Notes under the pieces: model-generated
What the model was told of the DNA's origin: nothing
The model's database searches: none
The model's input: the letters and a program-made list of their open reading frames with translations, nothing else
Source of the DNA: Streptosporangium sp. NBC_01756
Lineage (GTDB): Bacteria > Actinomycetota > Actinomycetes > Streptosporangiales > Streptosporangiaceae
Direction: 5' to 3'
Length of the DNA: 64,000 nt
Assembly: GCF_035917975.1 (NCBI RefSeq)
Contig: NZ_CP109130.1
Span: 7,068,001 to 7,132,000, forward strand
In this document: one piece after another, positions 7,891 through 20,688 of the stretch
Numbering within the stretch: the stretch's first letter is position 1
Layout: each line of letters begins with the position of its first letter
Translations under genes and position numbers: made by a program

Positions 7891-8060
7891 TGGTGTGTGT
7901 GGTTTCGGTGTTCCAGGGTGGCCGGGTCTGCTCGTGCCTTGATGGTGTGGTGTGTGCGGTCTCGGTGTTCCAGGGTGGCCGGGTCTGCTCGTGCCTTGAT
8001 GGTGTGGAGTGCACGGGGCTCAGTCCCCCAGGGTGGCCACCATGATGGCCTTGATGGTGT
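7891..8060. repeat. 57-bp direct repeats resembling the 3' end of arcB
   Basis: Two near-identical 57-bp units follow one another between arcB and arcC (matching positions at 7915 and 7972). Each contains 'ttccagggtggccgggtctg' and 'ccttgatggtgtg'. The last codons of arcB (8026-8060) have the same 'ccccagggtggcc...ccttgatggtgtg' framework, changed by a 3-nt length difference. On the minus strand each unit reads HTIKA-RADP-ATLEH, echoing the arcB C-terminus [16 protein letters not shown]-rich microsatellite adjoins at 7872-7900. Confidence 0.8.
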
Positions 8061-9024
8061 GAAGCCGGTTCTCGGCCTGGTCGAAGACGATCGAGCGCGG
8101 GGATTCGAAGACCCCTTCGGTGACCTCCAGCGCGTCGTGGCCGGTCTTCTCGAACAGTTCCTCGCCGACCTTCGTCTCCCGGTTGTGGAAGGCCGGCAGG
8201 CAGTGCATGAACTTGACTCCCGGATTGCCGGTGGCCCGCAGCACCTCCGCGTTGACCTGGTACGGCATGAGCAGTTCGATGCGCTCGTCCCACACCTCCC
8301 CGGGCTCGCCCATGGACACCCACACGTCGGTGTAGAGGTAGTCCACGCCCTTGACGCCCTCGGCCACGTCCTCGGTGATGGTGATCGTGGCGCCGGTCTT
8401 CCTGGCGAGGGCCCTGGCCGGGCCGACGATCGCCTCCTCGTCCGGCCAGAGGTCCCGGGGCGCGACCATCCGCACGTCCATGCCGAGCATCGCGCCGGTG
8501 ACCAGCAGTGAGTGGCCCATGTTGTTGCGGGCGTCGCCGAGGTAGGCGTAGGAGATCTCGTGCAGGGGCTTGTCGCTGTGCTCCTGCATGGTGAGCATGT
8601 CGGCGAGCATCTGCGTCGGGTGCCATTCGTCGGTGAGGCCGTTCCAGACGGGCACGCCGGAGTAGGCCGCGAGTTCCTCGACATGGGCCTGTCTGCTCCC
8701 CCGGTACTCGATCCCGTCGAACATGCGGCCGAGGACCCGCGCGGTGTCCTTCACCGACTCCTTGTGGCCCATCTGGGAGCCGCCGGGGTCGAGGTAGGTG
8801 ACGTGGGCGCCCTGGTCGTGGGCGCCGACCTCGAACGCGCACCGGGTGCGGGTCGAGGACTTCTCGAAGATCAGCACGATGTTCTTGCCGGCGAGGTGGG
8901 GGACCTCGCTCCCGGCGTACTTGGCGGCCTTGAGGTCGGCCGACAGCTTGATCAGGAACTTGAACTCCTCCGGAGTGAAGTCCAGCTCCTTCAGGAAGCT
9001 ACGGTTGCGCAGGTTGTATGCCAT
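8020..9024 (-). CDS. arcB: Ornithine carbamoyltransferase (catabolic context)
   Basis: A 334-aa enzyme that phosphorolyses citrulline to ornithine and carbamoyl phosphate in the deiminase pathway. The carbamoyl-phosphate loop '[13 protein letters not shown]', the '[15 protein letters not shown]' segment and the ornithine-binding 'MHCLPAFHN' are intact. The length fits catabolic (ArcB-like) enzymes. Placement between arcA (27 nt upstream) and arcC supports a catabolic role, though sequence alone does not exclude an anabolic ArgF function. The last codons resemble the repeat array that follows. Confidence 0.94.
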   Translation of the reverse strand: MAYNLRNRSFLKELDFTPEEFKFLIKLSADLKAAKYAGSEVPHLAGKNIVLIFEKSSTRTRCAFEVGAHDQGAHVTYLDPGGSQMGHKESVKDTARVLGRMFDGIEYRGSRQAHVEELAAYSGVPVWNGLTDEWHPTQMLADMLTMQEHSDKPLHEISYAYLGDARNNMGHSLLVTGAMLGMDVRMVAPRDLWPDEEAIVGPARALARKTGATITITEDVAEGVKGVDYLYTDVWVSMGEPGEVWDERIELLMPYQVNAEVLRATGNPGVKFMHCLPAFHNRETKVGEELFEKTGHDALEVTEGVFESPRSIVFDQAENRLHTIKAIMVATLGD

Positions 9025-9051
9025 GTGTGTTCCCCGGGCCGGTGGAGCGGG

Positions 9052-10296
9052 TCAGATGCCGTCGCGTTCGAGTGGGCAGCTCATGCAGCGGGGGCCGCCG
9101 CGGCCCCGGCCGAGCTCGCCGCCGGGGGTCGTGATCACCTCGACGCCGTTGTCGCGCAGGTAGTCGTTCGTGGTCGTGTTCCGTTCGTAGGCGACGACGA
9201 CACCGGGTTCGACGGCCAGTACGTTGCAGCCGTCGTCCCACTGCTCCCGCTCGGCGGCGTAGACGTCCTGCGTGGGGGTGAGGATCTTGATGTCGTCCAG
9301 GTCGAGGGCCCGGGCGATGGCCTTGTGCATGTCCTCGGCGGGATGGTCGGTGATCTTCAGTTCCTTCTCCGTGTCACCGGGTTCGACCGTGTAGGAGGGC
9401 AGCATGCCCAGACCGGCGAACTTGGTGAACACCCCGACGTCCACGTTCGTCATGACGGTGTCCAGATGCATGAACGCCCGGGCCTTCGGCATGTCCAGCG
9501 CGACGATCCGCTCCGCGGCGCCTTTGCTGAACAGGCTCCGCGCGAGCATCTCCACCGCCTGCGGCTGGGTGCGCTCGCTCATCCCGACCAGTACCGACCC
9601 CCGGCCGATGACGAGCACGTCGCCGCCCTCGATGGTGGCCGGCGCGGCGGCCAGCCCCCGCATCCAGACGTTGTAGCCGCCCTCGCCGGGCCGGTCGTAA
9701 CCGGGGGCGAACATCGGGTGGTAGCGGTAGACGGCCTCGTAGTTCACGGTCTCGCGCTGGCGGGCCTTCTTCCGCATCGCGTTGACGGAGACGCCGTCGT
9801 AGATCCAGCAGGAGGTGTCACGGGTGAACATGTGGTTGGGCAGCGGCGGCAGGACGAAGCCGTCGGGCGGGAGCGTGTGGAACGCCAGGCTCTTGGGGTC
9901 GGTTCCCCTGTCCACCAGTTCGCGCTTGGTGATGCCCCCGACGAGGTAGAGGGAGAGCTCGTCGGAGTCCATCGCGTCCAGCACGTTGCGGAGGGCGTCG
10001 ACGGCCATCGGCCCGAAGTACCGTTCGTCGACGACGTTGTCCAGGATGTACTTGCGGGCTTCGGGGATCTCCACCGTCTCGTGCAGCAGGTCGTCCAGCA
10101 GGTGGACGGTGATGCCCCGGTCGCGCAGCACCCGCTGGAACTGCTCGTGCTCCTCCAGCGCGCGTTGCACCCACAGCACGTCGTCGAAGAGGAAGTCGTC
10201 CTTGTTCGACGGGGTGAGCCGCTTCAGCGCCAGCTCGGGCTTGTACAGCAGGACCTGATGGAGCCTGCCCACCTCGGAGTCGACATGAAAGGTCAT
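9052..10296 (-). CDS. arcA: Arginine deiminase
   Basis: A 414-aa guanidino-modifying enzyme converting arginine to citrulline and ammonia. Signature pieces are '[12 protein letters not shown]', '[10 protein letters not shown]', '[13 protein letters not shown]' and the C-terminal '[13 protein letters not shown]' with the nucleophile Cys404. It follows the first permease by 21 nt and precedes arcB by 27 nt. The full-length protein with all catalytic motifs indicates an active enzyme. Confidence 0.96.
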   Translation of the reverse strand: MTFHVDSEVGRLHQVLLYKPELALKRLTPSNKDDFLFDDVLWVQRALEEHEQFQRVLRDRGITVHLLDDLLHETVEIPEARKYILDNVVDERYFGPMAVDALRNVLDAMDSDELSLYLVGGITKRELVDRGTDPKSLAFHTLPPDGFVLPPLPNHMFTRDTSCWIYDGVSVNAMRKKARQRETVNYEAVYRYHPMFAPGYDRPGEGGYNVWMRGLAAAPATIEGGDVLVIGRGSVLVGMSERTQPQAVEMLARSLFSKGAAERIVALDMPKARAFMHLDTVMTNVDVGVFTKFAGLGMLPSYTVEPGDTEKELKITDHPAEDMHKAIARALDLDDIKILTPTQDVYAAEREQWDDGCNVLAVEPGVVVAYERNTTTNDYLRDNGVEVITTPGGELGRGRGGPRCMSCPLERDGI

Positions 10297-10317
10297 TCGC
10301 GTCTTCCTTCGTCGTTG

Positions 10318-11739
10318 TCAGAGCGGTCGGGGAGCCGGAGCCTCGTTCCTTGGGCCGTATTCGCCGCGTTTCGCCTTGGCCCAGATGTAGACCGGGATAC
10401 CCACGAGCATCATCAGGAAGCCGATGAAGACCGCCTCCGTGCCGGCGCCGTACGCCATCCAGAAGCCGAACAGGATCGCCACGGCGGTTATGGCCAGATC
10501 ACGGCCCAGGCGGGCCCCCTGCACCGTTCTGCCTCCGGTGGCCAGCCAGAAGAGCTGGGCGCACGCGGAGAAGAAGTAGGGGATGATCGTGGTGAAGGTG
10601 GCGATCAGCAGGATCTTGTCGAAGCCGTTGACCGTGCCGAAGTAGTTGTAGAGCGCGACCAGCGTGGTCAGCGCGGTGCCCATGACGATGCCCACCCACG
10701 GGGCGCCCCGGCGGTTCTCCCTGGTGAAGATCTGCGGGAACAGGCCGTCCCTGGCCGCGGCCATCGGCATCTCGGCCACCAGCATGGTCCAGCCGTTGAT
10801 GGCGCCGATGCCGGAGACCACCGCGCAGGCCGCCATGACGCCGCCCCCGATGCCGCCGCCGAACATGTTGTTGATCGCGTCGGCGAACGGGGCGCTGGAG
10901 GTGGCGAGGGCGGCGTGCGGGACGGTGCCGAAGATGGCGACGGTGCTGAGCAGGTACATCGCGGCGCAGATCAGCACGCCGTAGACACTGGCCCGGCCGA
11001 TGTTGCGCGCCGGATCCTTGATCTTCTCCGCCACGATGGTGACGCTCTCCACGCCGGAGTAGATGAACAATGCCAGCGCGCCCGCGGTGGACAGGGCGCC
11101 GACCCAGTTGCCGTCGGTGGCGTTGAACGGGCCGAAACTGGCGCTCCTGACGAAGAAGAGACCGACCACGGCGACGAAGATCAGCGGGATGAACTTCAGC
11201 ACGGTGGTGACCAGGGTGAACATGCCGATGTTCCGCACACCGCTCAGGTTGATCAGGGCCGGGATCCACAGGGCGGCGAGTGCCAGGGCCAGCTGGCCGG
11301 CGGCCGAGTCCCAGTGCAGGAAGTAGTTGGCGTAGTTGACCCAGACGACGGCGATCGCAGCGTTGCCGATCCAGGCGGTCAGCCAGAACGACCAGGCGTT
11401 CCAGAAGCCGGGGAACTCGCCGAAGGCGTCCTTGGCGTAGGCGTAGGGTCCGCCCGCGGCGGGCACCCGCGCGCCGAGCCTGCCGAAGACGACGGCGAGT
11501 GCGATGGCGCCGATCGACACCAGGCCCATCGCCAGGATGCCGACCGTGCCGTAGGCGGCGAGGGAGGCGGGCAGCAGGAACACCCCCGTGCCCACGATGT
11601 TGCCGACGACGAGCGAGGTCGCCGCGGGGAGGCCGAGCTTGCCGTGCCCGGCCGCCGGGGTCGCCGCCGCTCCGTCGCGAAGGGCGTCCTCCTCCGCGGC
11701 GATCCGTCCCCGCGGACGCTCGCCAGAAGATTCCTCCAT
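10318..11739 (-). CDS. APC-family amino acid antiporter, first gene of the ADI operon
   Basis: A 473-aa permease with about 12 membrane segments. The first segment reads 'SLVVGNIVGTGVFLLPASLA', followed by 'AAGGPYAYAKDAFGEFPGFW', both typical of basic amino acid/polyamine antiporters (APA branch). As the first gene of an arcA-arcB-arcC operon it is the likely arginine/ornithine exchanger (ArcD function), but it belongs to the APC superfamily, so the symbol arcD is not assigned. ATG 11739 is preceded by a G-rich site; an in-frame ATG at 11772 would add 11 residues. Confidence 0.88.
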   Translation of the reverse strand: MEESSGERPRGRIAAEEDALRDGAAATPAAGHGKLGLPAATSLVVGNIVGTGVFLLPASLAAYGTVGILAMGLVSIGAIALAVVFGRLGARVPAAGGPYAYAKDAFGEFPGFWNAWSFWLTAWIGNAAIAVVWVNYANYFLHWDSAAGQLALALAALWIPALINLSGVRNIGMFTLVTTVLKFIPLIFVAVVGLFFVRSASFGPFNATDGNWVGALSTAGALALFIYSGVESVTIVAEKIKDPARNIGRASVYGVLICAAMYLLSTVAIFGTVPHAALATSSAPFADAINNMFGGGIGGGVMAACAVVSGIGAINGWTMLVAEMPMAAARDGLFPQIFTRENRRGAPWVGIVMGTALTTLVALYNYFGTVNGFDKILLIATFTTIIPYFFSACAQLFWLATGGRTVQGARLGRDLAITAVAILFGFWMAYGAGTEAVFIGFLMMLVGIPVYIWAKAKRGEYGPRNEAPAPRPL

Positions 11740-12107
11740 CTCGCGCCCCCCGGCACAGGTCCCCCGTGTCACCCGGGTCCATGGGTGATATCGATGAGTT
11801 CCCCGAGGTCAGAAGGTATGAAACTCCCTTTAACGGCTCAGATGTCACCCGGCTTTCCCTGCTCCGCGCACCCTGGGACACGCCCGGGGCCGGGGCAAGG
11901 TGACGGCGGGGCCGGAATTCGGTCACCACCGGCCGCGCCCCGGCGGTCCTGCACCACGTCCGGGGCGGCATGAGTTTGCCGATCAATGATCTACACCGGC
12001 CATGGAGTACTGTATGTAGACCTATGTCCTGGTTTGTCATCGTTACGGAATCAAGAGGCCGATTCCGGCGTGCCGCCGTACGGCTGCTAACGTGAGGGCG
12101 TTGACTT
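11740..12107. other. Divergent intergenic region, ADI operon / pyr operon
   Basis: About 370 bp without a gene, driving the ADI operon leftwards and the pyr operon rightwards. No convincing Arg box, FNR-type box (TTGAT-N4-ATCAA) or consensus -35/-10 pair was found. Weak AT-rich pieces occur near 11815-11835 and 12005-12025. Confidence 0.5.
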
Positions 12108-12139
12108 CCTTTAAGACCCGTCCTGTGAGGCGGGAAAGG
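12108..12139 (+). promoter_or_regulatory. PyrR-binding RNA hairpin in the pyr leader
   Basis: The RNA can fold as CCTTT (12108-12112), an AAGA bulge, CCCG (12117-12120), loop TCCTGTGAGG (12121-12130), CGGG (12131-12134), AAAGG (12135-12139). The segment GTCCTGTGAGGC matches the PyrR-binding consensus RUCCNGNGAGGY at every defined base. The 3' arm runs into the AAGGTGGT Shine-Dalgarno of pyrR, so PyrR plus UMP would block translation, as described for Mycobacterium. No terminator/antiterminator pair is seen. Confidence 0.8.
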
Positions 12140-12720
12140 TGGTGTTTTCTTTGACTGATGCGATTTCGCATGCCCGCGGCAGCGTCCGTGCGGTCCTCGA
12201 GGGACCTGACATCAACCGCGCGCTGATCCGCATCTCCCACGAGATCCTTGAGCGCACCAAGGGCGCCGAGGACATCGTCCTTCTCGGAATCCCCACCCGG
12301 GGCGTGCACCTGGCCCGCCGGCTGGCCGCCTACGTCAAGCAGTTCGAGGGCCGCTCGGTGCCCGTCGGATCCCTTGACGTGACGATGTACCGCGACGATC
12401 TCCGGCTCCGTCCCGCCCGCGCCCTGGGCCGCACCGAGCTGCCCGCCGACGGCATCGATGGCAGGGTCGTCGTCCTCGTCGACGACGTCCTCTACTCCGG
12501 CCGCACGGTCCGCTCCGCGCTCGACGCGCTCAACGACCTGGGCCGCCCGCAGGCGGTCCAGCTTGCCGCCCTGGTGGACCGCGGTCACCGCGAGCTGCCC
12601 ATCCGGGCCGACTACGTGGGAAAGAACCTCCCGACCTCCAAGTCCGAGATCGTCAAGGTCTACCTGGAGGAGAACGACGGCCGCGACGCGGTCCTGCTGC
12701 TGAAGGAAGACGACAAGTGA
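12139..12720 (+). CDS. pyrR: PyrR, pyr operon RNA-binding regulator / uracil phosphoribosyltransferase
   Basis: A protein of up to 193 aa with the PRPP-binding motif '[22 protein letters not shown]' and the family stretches '[16 protein letters not shown]' and '[19 protein letters not shown]'. PyrR binds pyr mRNA in response to UMP. Start choice: GTG 12139 lies at the edge of the leader hairpin. TTG 12151 sits 7 nt after the strong AAGGTGGT site (12136-12143) and may be the real start, giving 189 aa. It is the first gene of the pyr operon and overlaps pyrB by 4 nt. Confidence 0.95.
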   Translation: MVFSLTDAISHARGSVRAVLEGPDINRALIRISHEILERTKGAEDIVLLGIPTRGVHLARRLAAYVKQFEGRSVPVGSLDVTMYRDDLRLRPARALGRTELPADGIDGRVVVLVDDVLYSGRTVRSALDALNDLGRPQAVQLAALVDRGHRELPIRADYVGKNLPTSKSEIVKVYLEENDGRDAVLLLKEDDK

Positions 12721-13649
12721 AGCGGCATCTGATCTCGGCGGCCGACCTGAGCCGTGACGACGCCCTGCTCATCCTGGACACCGCCGACGAACTGGCGAAG
12801 ATCTCGGAACGTTCCATCAAGAAGCTGCCGACCCTGCGCGGCCGTACCGTGGTCAACCTCTTCTTCGAGGACTCCACCCGGACCAGGATCTCCTTCGAGG
12901 CCGCGGCCAAGCGCCTGTCGGCGGACGTCATCAACTTCTCCGCCAAGGGCTCCAGCGTGTCCAAGGGCGAGTCGCTCAAGGACACCGCGCTCACCCTGGA
13001 GGCGATGGGCGCCGACGCCGTCGTCATCCGGCACGGCGCCTCCGGCGCGCCGCACCGGCTGGCCGGCTGGGTGCGCGGCAGCGTCGTCAACGCCGGCGAC
13101 GGCACCCACGAGCACCCCACCCAGGCCCTGCTGGACGCCTTCACCATGCGCCGCCGCCTCGGCCCGCTGGACGGCAGGAGGGTCACCATCGTCGGCGACG
13201 TGCTGCACAGCCGGGTGGCCCGCTCCAACGTGCTGCTGCTGAGCACGCTCGGCGCCGAGGTGACCCTGGTCGCCCCGCCCACCCTGCTCCCGGTGACCGT
13301 GGACTCCTGGCCCTGCGAGGTCTCCTACGACCTCGACACCGTGCTGCCGAAGTCGGACGTGGTCATGATGCTGCGCGTGCAGCGCGAGCGGATGAACGCG
13401 GCGTTCTTCCCCACCGAGCGGGAGTACAGCCGCCGCTACGGCCTCGACCGCGACCGCGTCGCCAAGATGCACGACGACGCCATCGTGATGCACCCCGGCC
13501 CGATGAACCGGGGAATGGAGATCGCGGCCGAGGTGGCCGACTCTCCGCGCTCGACGATCGTCGAGCAGGTCGCCAACGGTGTGACCACTCGCATGGCCGT
13601 CCTTTACCTGCTGCTTGGCGGCGCCGACCTCGGGGGAGAGATCCAGTGA
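12717..13649 (+). CDS. pyrB: Aspartate carbamoyltransferase catalytic subunit
   Basis: A 310-aa enzyme joining carbamoyl phosphate and aspartate. The phosphate-binding loop '[13 protein letters not shown]' (S53-R57), '[16 protein letters not shown]' and '[13 protein letters not shown]' are all present. It begins with GTG in a 4-nt overlap with pyrR and ends in a 4-nt GTGA overlap with pyrC, indicating translational coupling. No regulatory subunit (pyrI) is present, as usual for actinobacteria. Confidence 0.97.
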   Translation: MKRHLISAADLSRDDALLILDTADELAKISERSIKKLPTLRGRTVVNLFFEDSTRTRISFEAAAKRLSADVINFSAKGSSVSKGESLKDTALTLEAMGADAVVIRHGASGAPHRLAGWVRGSVVNAGDGTHEHPTQALLDAFTMRRRLGPLDGRRVTIVGDVLHSRVARSNVLLLSTLGAEVTLVAPPTLLPVTVDSWPCEVSYDLDTVLPKSDVVMMLRVQRERMNAAFFPTEREYSRRYGLDRDRVAKMHDDAIVMHPGPMNRGMEIAAEVADSPRSTIVEQVANGVTTRMAVLYLLLGGADLGGEIQ

Positions 13650-14941
13650 CCAGCATCGTCATCAAGGGCGCGAGAATCATCGGCGGCGAGCCGGCCGACA
13701 TCCTGATCCGCGACGGCCTCGTGGCGGAGATCGGACAGGGGCTGAGCGGCGACGAGACGATCGACGCCCGCGGCCTCATCGCCCTGCCCGGCCTGGTGGA
13801 CCTGCACACCCATCTGCGCGAGCCCGGCCGCGAGGACGCCGAGACCGTCGCCACCGGCACCCGCGCCGCCGCCCTGGGCGGCTACACCGCCGTGCACGCC
13901 ATGGCCAACACCGAGCCGGTCGCCGACACCGCGGGCGTCGTGGAGCAGGTCTGGCGGCTGGGCCAGGAGGCCGGCCACTGCGACGTGCGCCCGGTCGGGG
14001 CCGTCACCGTCGGCCTCCAGGGTGAGCGGCTGGCCGAGCTCGGCGCGATGGCCGACTCCGCCGCGCGGGTCCGCGTCTTCTCCGACGACGGCAAGTGCGT
14101 CTCCGACGCGGTGCTCATGCGCCGCGCGCTGGAGTACGTCAAGGCCTTCGACGGGGTGGTCGCCCAGCACGCCCAGGAGCCGCGTCTGACCTCCGGCGCC
14201 CAGATGAACGAGGGCGCGGTCTCCGGCCGGCTCGGCCTCACCGGCTGGCCGGCGGTCGCCGAGGAGGCGATCATCGCCCGCGACTGCCTGCTCGCCGCGC
14301 ACGTCGGCTCCCGCCTGCACATCTGCCACCTGTCCACGGCGGGTTCGGTGGAGATCGTCCGCTGGGCCAAGTCCAAGGGCTGGGACGTCACCGCCGAGGT
14401 GACCCCGCACCACCTGCTTCTCACCGACGACCTCGTCGAGGACTCTCCCGTCGGCTCCTACAACCCGATCTACAAGGTGAACCCGCCGCTGCGCACCCGC
14501 GCCGACGTGGCGGCGCTGCGCGAGGCGCTGGCCGACGGCACGATCGACTGCGTCGCCACCGACCACGCCCCGCACCCGCTCGAGGACAAGGAGACCGAGT
14601 GGGCCGCCGCGGCGATGGGCATGATCGGCCTGGAGACGGCGCTGTCGGTGGTCCAGGAGGCCATGGTGGAGACCGGCCTGCTCGACTGGGCCGGTGTCGC
14701 CGAGCGCATGTCCGCCGCCCCGGCCAGGATCGGCCGGCTGGAGGGCCACGGGCAGCCGATCGAGGTCGGCGCCCCGGCCAACATCACCCTCTACGACGCC
14801 GCCGTCCGCGCCGAGGTGGACCCCGCGGGCTACGCCTCCAAGAGCCGCAACACGCCGTACGAGGGCAGATCCCTGCCCGGCCGCGTCGTGGCCGTCTTCC
14901 TGCGTGGCCGGCCGACCGTCCTGGACGGAAAGCTCGCGTGA
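13646..14941 (+). CDS. pyrC: Dihydroorotase
   Basis: A 431-aa class I (long) dihydroorotase. Metal-binding '[11 protein letters not shown]' (His54, His56), '[10 protein letters not shown]', '[11 protein letters not shown]' and the catalytic 'ATDHAPHP' are intact. It cyclises carbamoyl aspartate to dihydroorotate. It overlaps pyrB by 4 nt at its start and ends in a GTGA that opens a 44-codon frame leading to carA. Confidence 0.97.
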   Translation: MTSIVIKGARIIGGEPADILIRDGLVAEIGQGLSGDETIDARGLIALPGLVDLHTHLREPGREDAETVATGTRAAALGGYTAVHAMANTEPVADTAGVVEQVWRLGQEAGHCDVRPVGAVTVGLQGERLAELGAMADSAARVRVFSDDGKCVSDAVLMRRALEYVKAFDGVVAQHAQEPRLTSGAQMNEGAVSGRLGLTGWPAVAEEAIIARDCLLAAHVGSRLHICHLSTAGSVEIVRWAKSKGWDVTAEVTPHHLLLTDDLVEDSPVGSYNPIYKVNPPLRTRADVAALREALADGTIDCVATDHAPHPLEDKETEWAAAAMGMIGLETALSVVQEAMVETGLLDWAGVAERMSAAPARIGRLEGHGQPIEVGAPANITLYDAAVRAEVDPAGYASKSRNTPYEGRSLPGRVVAVFLRGRPTVLDGKLA

Positions 14942-15072
14942 CGGCACTCATCCCCAGGCGCGGCCCGGCCGTGCGCGGGGACGTCCCACATCGTGGAGGC
15001 CCGCCTCTCCGTTGTGCCGGATATTTCATACTTTGCGGAGCAATGACCGAGACGATCGGGGTGTTTGAGTGA
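14938..15072 (+). CDS. Small 44-codon frame bridging pyrC and carA
   Basis: GTG 14938 overlaps the pyrC stop (GTGA), and the frame stops at 15070-15072 inside the GTGA that begins carA. The product would be 44 aa, Arg/Gly/Pro-rich at first and then '[16 protein letters not shown]'. Streptomyces operons have a PH-like membrane protein gene at this place, so it may be a relic or a pure coupling frame. No domain is recognised and protein function is doubtful. Confidence 0.35.
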   Translation: MTALIPRRGPAVRGDVPHRGGPPLRCAGYFILCGAMTETIGVFE

Positions 15073-16236
15073 CCGCAGTGCTTGTGCTGGAAGACGGCCG
15101 TGTCTTTCATGGGATTCCCTACGGTGCCGAGGGCGAGACCTTCGGCGAGATGGTCTTCAACACCGGGATGACCGGTTACCAGGAGACGCTCACCGACCCC
15201 TCCTACCACCGCCAGATCGTCGCGATGACCGCGCCGCACATCGGCAACACCGGCGTCAACGACGAAGACCCGGAGTCCTCGCGCGTCTGGGTCGCGGGCT
15301 ACGTGGTCCGCGAGCCCGCGCGCGTCTCCTCCAACTGGCGCGCCGACCGCTCCCTCGACGACTACCTCAAGGGGCAGGGCGTCGTCGGCATCGCCATCGC
15401 CGGCACCCGTGCCCTCACCCGCCATCTGCGCGAGCGCGGCGCCATGCGCGCCGGAGTCTTCTCCGGAGGGGCGCTCGCCCCCGTCGAGGAGCTGCTGGAA
15501 CGGGTACGGCGCAGCCCCGCGATGGAGGGCGCGGACCTGGCCGAGGCGGTCTCCACCGCCGAGCCGTACGTCGTCCCGGCGATCGGCGCCAAGCGGTTCA
15601 CCGTCGCGGCCGTGGACCTCGGCATCAAGGCGATGACCCCGCACCGGATGGCCGAACGCGGCTGCGAGGTGCACGTCCTGCCCGCCTCCAGCACCGCCGC
15701 CGACATCCTCGCGCTCAACCCCGACGGAGTGTTCTTCTCCAACGGCCCCGGCGACCCGGCCACCGCCGACGGGCCGGTCGAGGCGCTCCGCGGCGTCCTC
15801 GACTCCGGCACGCCGTTCTTCGGCATCTGCTTCGGCAACCAGATCTTCGGGCGGGCCCTCGGCCTGGGCACCTACAAGCTGCGCTACGGCCACCGCGGGG
15901 TCAACCAGCCGGTCCAGGACCGCCGCACCGGCAAGGTGGAGATCTCCGCGCACAACCACGGCTTCGCCGTACAGGCCCCCCTGGAGGGGCGCTTCGACAC
16001 GCCGTACGGCCCGGCGGAGGTCAGCCACGTCAACCTCAACGACGACTGCGTCGAGGGGCTGCGGCTGGTCGACCGTCCCGCCTTCAGCGTCCAGTACCAC
16101 CCCGAGGCCGCGGCCGGCCCGCACGACTCCGCGGGGCTGTTCGACCGGTTCTGCGCGTCGATGGAGCAGGCGAGGGGACGCGTCCGCGCAGCGGGTGAGG
16201 AGCCGAGCGCGACCATGAGCACAGAGGAGAGCAAGG

Positions 16237-16244
<8 letters not shown>
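15069..16244 (+). CDS. carA: Carbamoyl-phosphate synthase small (glutaminase) subunit
   Basis: A 391-aa protein. The N-terminal CPSase small domain includes '[21 protein letters not shown]'. The C-terminal class I glutamine amidotransferase has Cys254 in '[11 protein letters not shown]' and His in '[11 protein letters not shown]'. It hydrolyses glutamine and passes ammonia to CarB. The last codons (16182-16222) contain DNA 88% identical to the 89-bp repeat downstream of carB, an odd relation discussed in the findings. It overlaps carB by 8 nt. Confidence 0.97.
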
Positions 16245-19557
<3,313 letters not shown>

Positions 19558-19809
19558 GCCGTCCGCGGAGCGAATGAGGAGCCGGGCGCGACCATGGGCA
19601 CGAGCGGCTCAGGGGACGGATGAGCGGAGTGGCCGGTGAAGGATGAGCCGTCCGCGGAGCGAATGAGGAGCCGGGCGCGACCATGGGCACGAGCGGCTCA
19701 GGGGACGGATGAGCGGAGTGGCCGGTGAAGGATGAGCCGTCCGCGGAGCGAATGAGGAGCCGGGCGCGACCATTGGCACTGCGGCTGCGGGGCTGATGCC
19801 CGGGCGGAG

Positions 19810-20688
19810 GTGAGAAAGACGCCTGTTACTCCGGTGCAGGTGACGGGCACGGTGCTGACGACGCGCCGGGTCGACGCCTACCATGCGCTGACCGTGGTGG
19901 CGCCCGGCATCGCCGAGCGCTTCCGGCCCGGCCATTTCGTCGCCGTGGCGGTCGGCGGTGCGCAGACGGCGATGCTGACGCGCCGTGCCTTCTCCGTGCA
20001 CGACGTCAAGCCCGACTACGGCGGCACGGTGGAGTTCGTCTTCTCGGTGCGCGGTCCGGGCACGACGTGGCTGGCCGAGCGCCGCGCCCGCGACACGCTC
20101 GACCTCGTCGGGCCGCTGGGCCGGCCGTTCCCGCTGCCGCGCGATCCGGTGAACTGCGTTCTTGTCGGCGGCGAGTACGGCTCGGCGACGCTGTTCGCGG
20201 TGGCCGACGCGCTCCAGCAGCGTGGCTGCCGGGTCGACTTCGTGCTCGGTGCGGCCTCGGCCGACCGGGTGTTCGGCGCGCTGCGCGCCCGGCGGATGGG
20301 TGAGACGACCACGCTGACCACCGAGGACGGCTCGCTGGGCCTGCGCGGCCGGGTGACCGACGTGCTGCCCGGGGTGATCGCCGACGTCCGGGCCGACGCG
20401 GTCTACGCCTGCGGTCCGATGCCGATGCTGCGCGGCGTCACCGCGGTGGCGGTCGAGTTCGACATCCCGGTCCAGGTGGCCGTGGAGGAGCGGATGGCGT
20501 GCGGGGTGGGCGTGTGCATGACGTGCGTGCTGCCGGTCATCGGGGACGACGGTGTCACCCGGATGGTCCGCTCGTGCGTCGAAGGACCGGTCTTCCGGGG
20601 CGAGCGCGTCCGCTTCGACGATGTGGGAACGATCCCGTTCGACGCGCTCGGAGCGCCCGGTGGGGGATCGCGGAACAATGCCGGTTGA
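19810..20688 (+). CDS. pyrK: Dihydroorotate dehydrogenase electron-transfer subunit
   Basis: A 292-aa FAD/2Fe-2S protein of the PyrK family that hands electrons from dihydroorotate dehydrogenase B to NAD. The FAD-binding part shows 'RRAFSVHDV'; the NAD-binding part shows 'NCVLVGGEYGSATLFAVADAL' and 'YACGPMPMLRG'. The cluster ligands lie in 'CGVGVCMTCVLP' and a distal 'RSCVEGPVF'. GTG 19810 has GGCGGAG just upstream. It follows the carB repeat array and overlaps pyrD by 11 nt. Confidence 0.94.
   Translation: MRKTPVTPVQVTGTVLTTRRVDAYHALTVVAPGIAERFRPGHFVAVAVGGAQTAMLTRRAFSVHDVKPDYGGTVEFVFSVRGPGTTWLAERRARDTLDLVGPLGRPFPLPRDPVNCVLVGGEYGSATLFAVADALQQRGCRVDFVLGAASADRVFGALRARRMGETTTLTTEDGSLGLRGRVTDVLPGVIADVRADAVYACGPMPMLRGVTAVAVEFDIPVQVAVEERMACGVGVCMTCVLPVIGDDGVTRMVRSCVEGPVFRGERVRFDDVGTIPFDALGAPGGGSRNNAG

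Noticed and set aside
7872-8030. The 57-bp repeats as a CRISPR array
   Set aside because: Units are contiguous with no spacers, and resemble the neighbouring gene's 3' end.
8512-11973. A very long plus-strand open frame (over 1100 codons) antisense to the ADI operon
   Set aside because: It is the mirror of four well-defined minus-strand genes. Its protein is Gly/Val/Asp/Arg-rich with no domain, as expected for the shadow of high-GC codons.
11740-12107. FNR- or ArgR-type operator controlling the ADI operon
   Set aside because: No TTGAT-N4-ATCAA or convincing Arg box was found on either strand.
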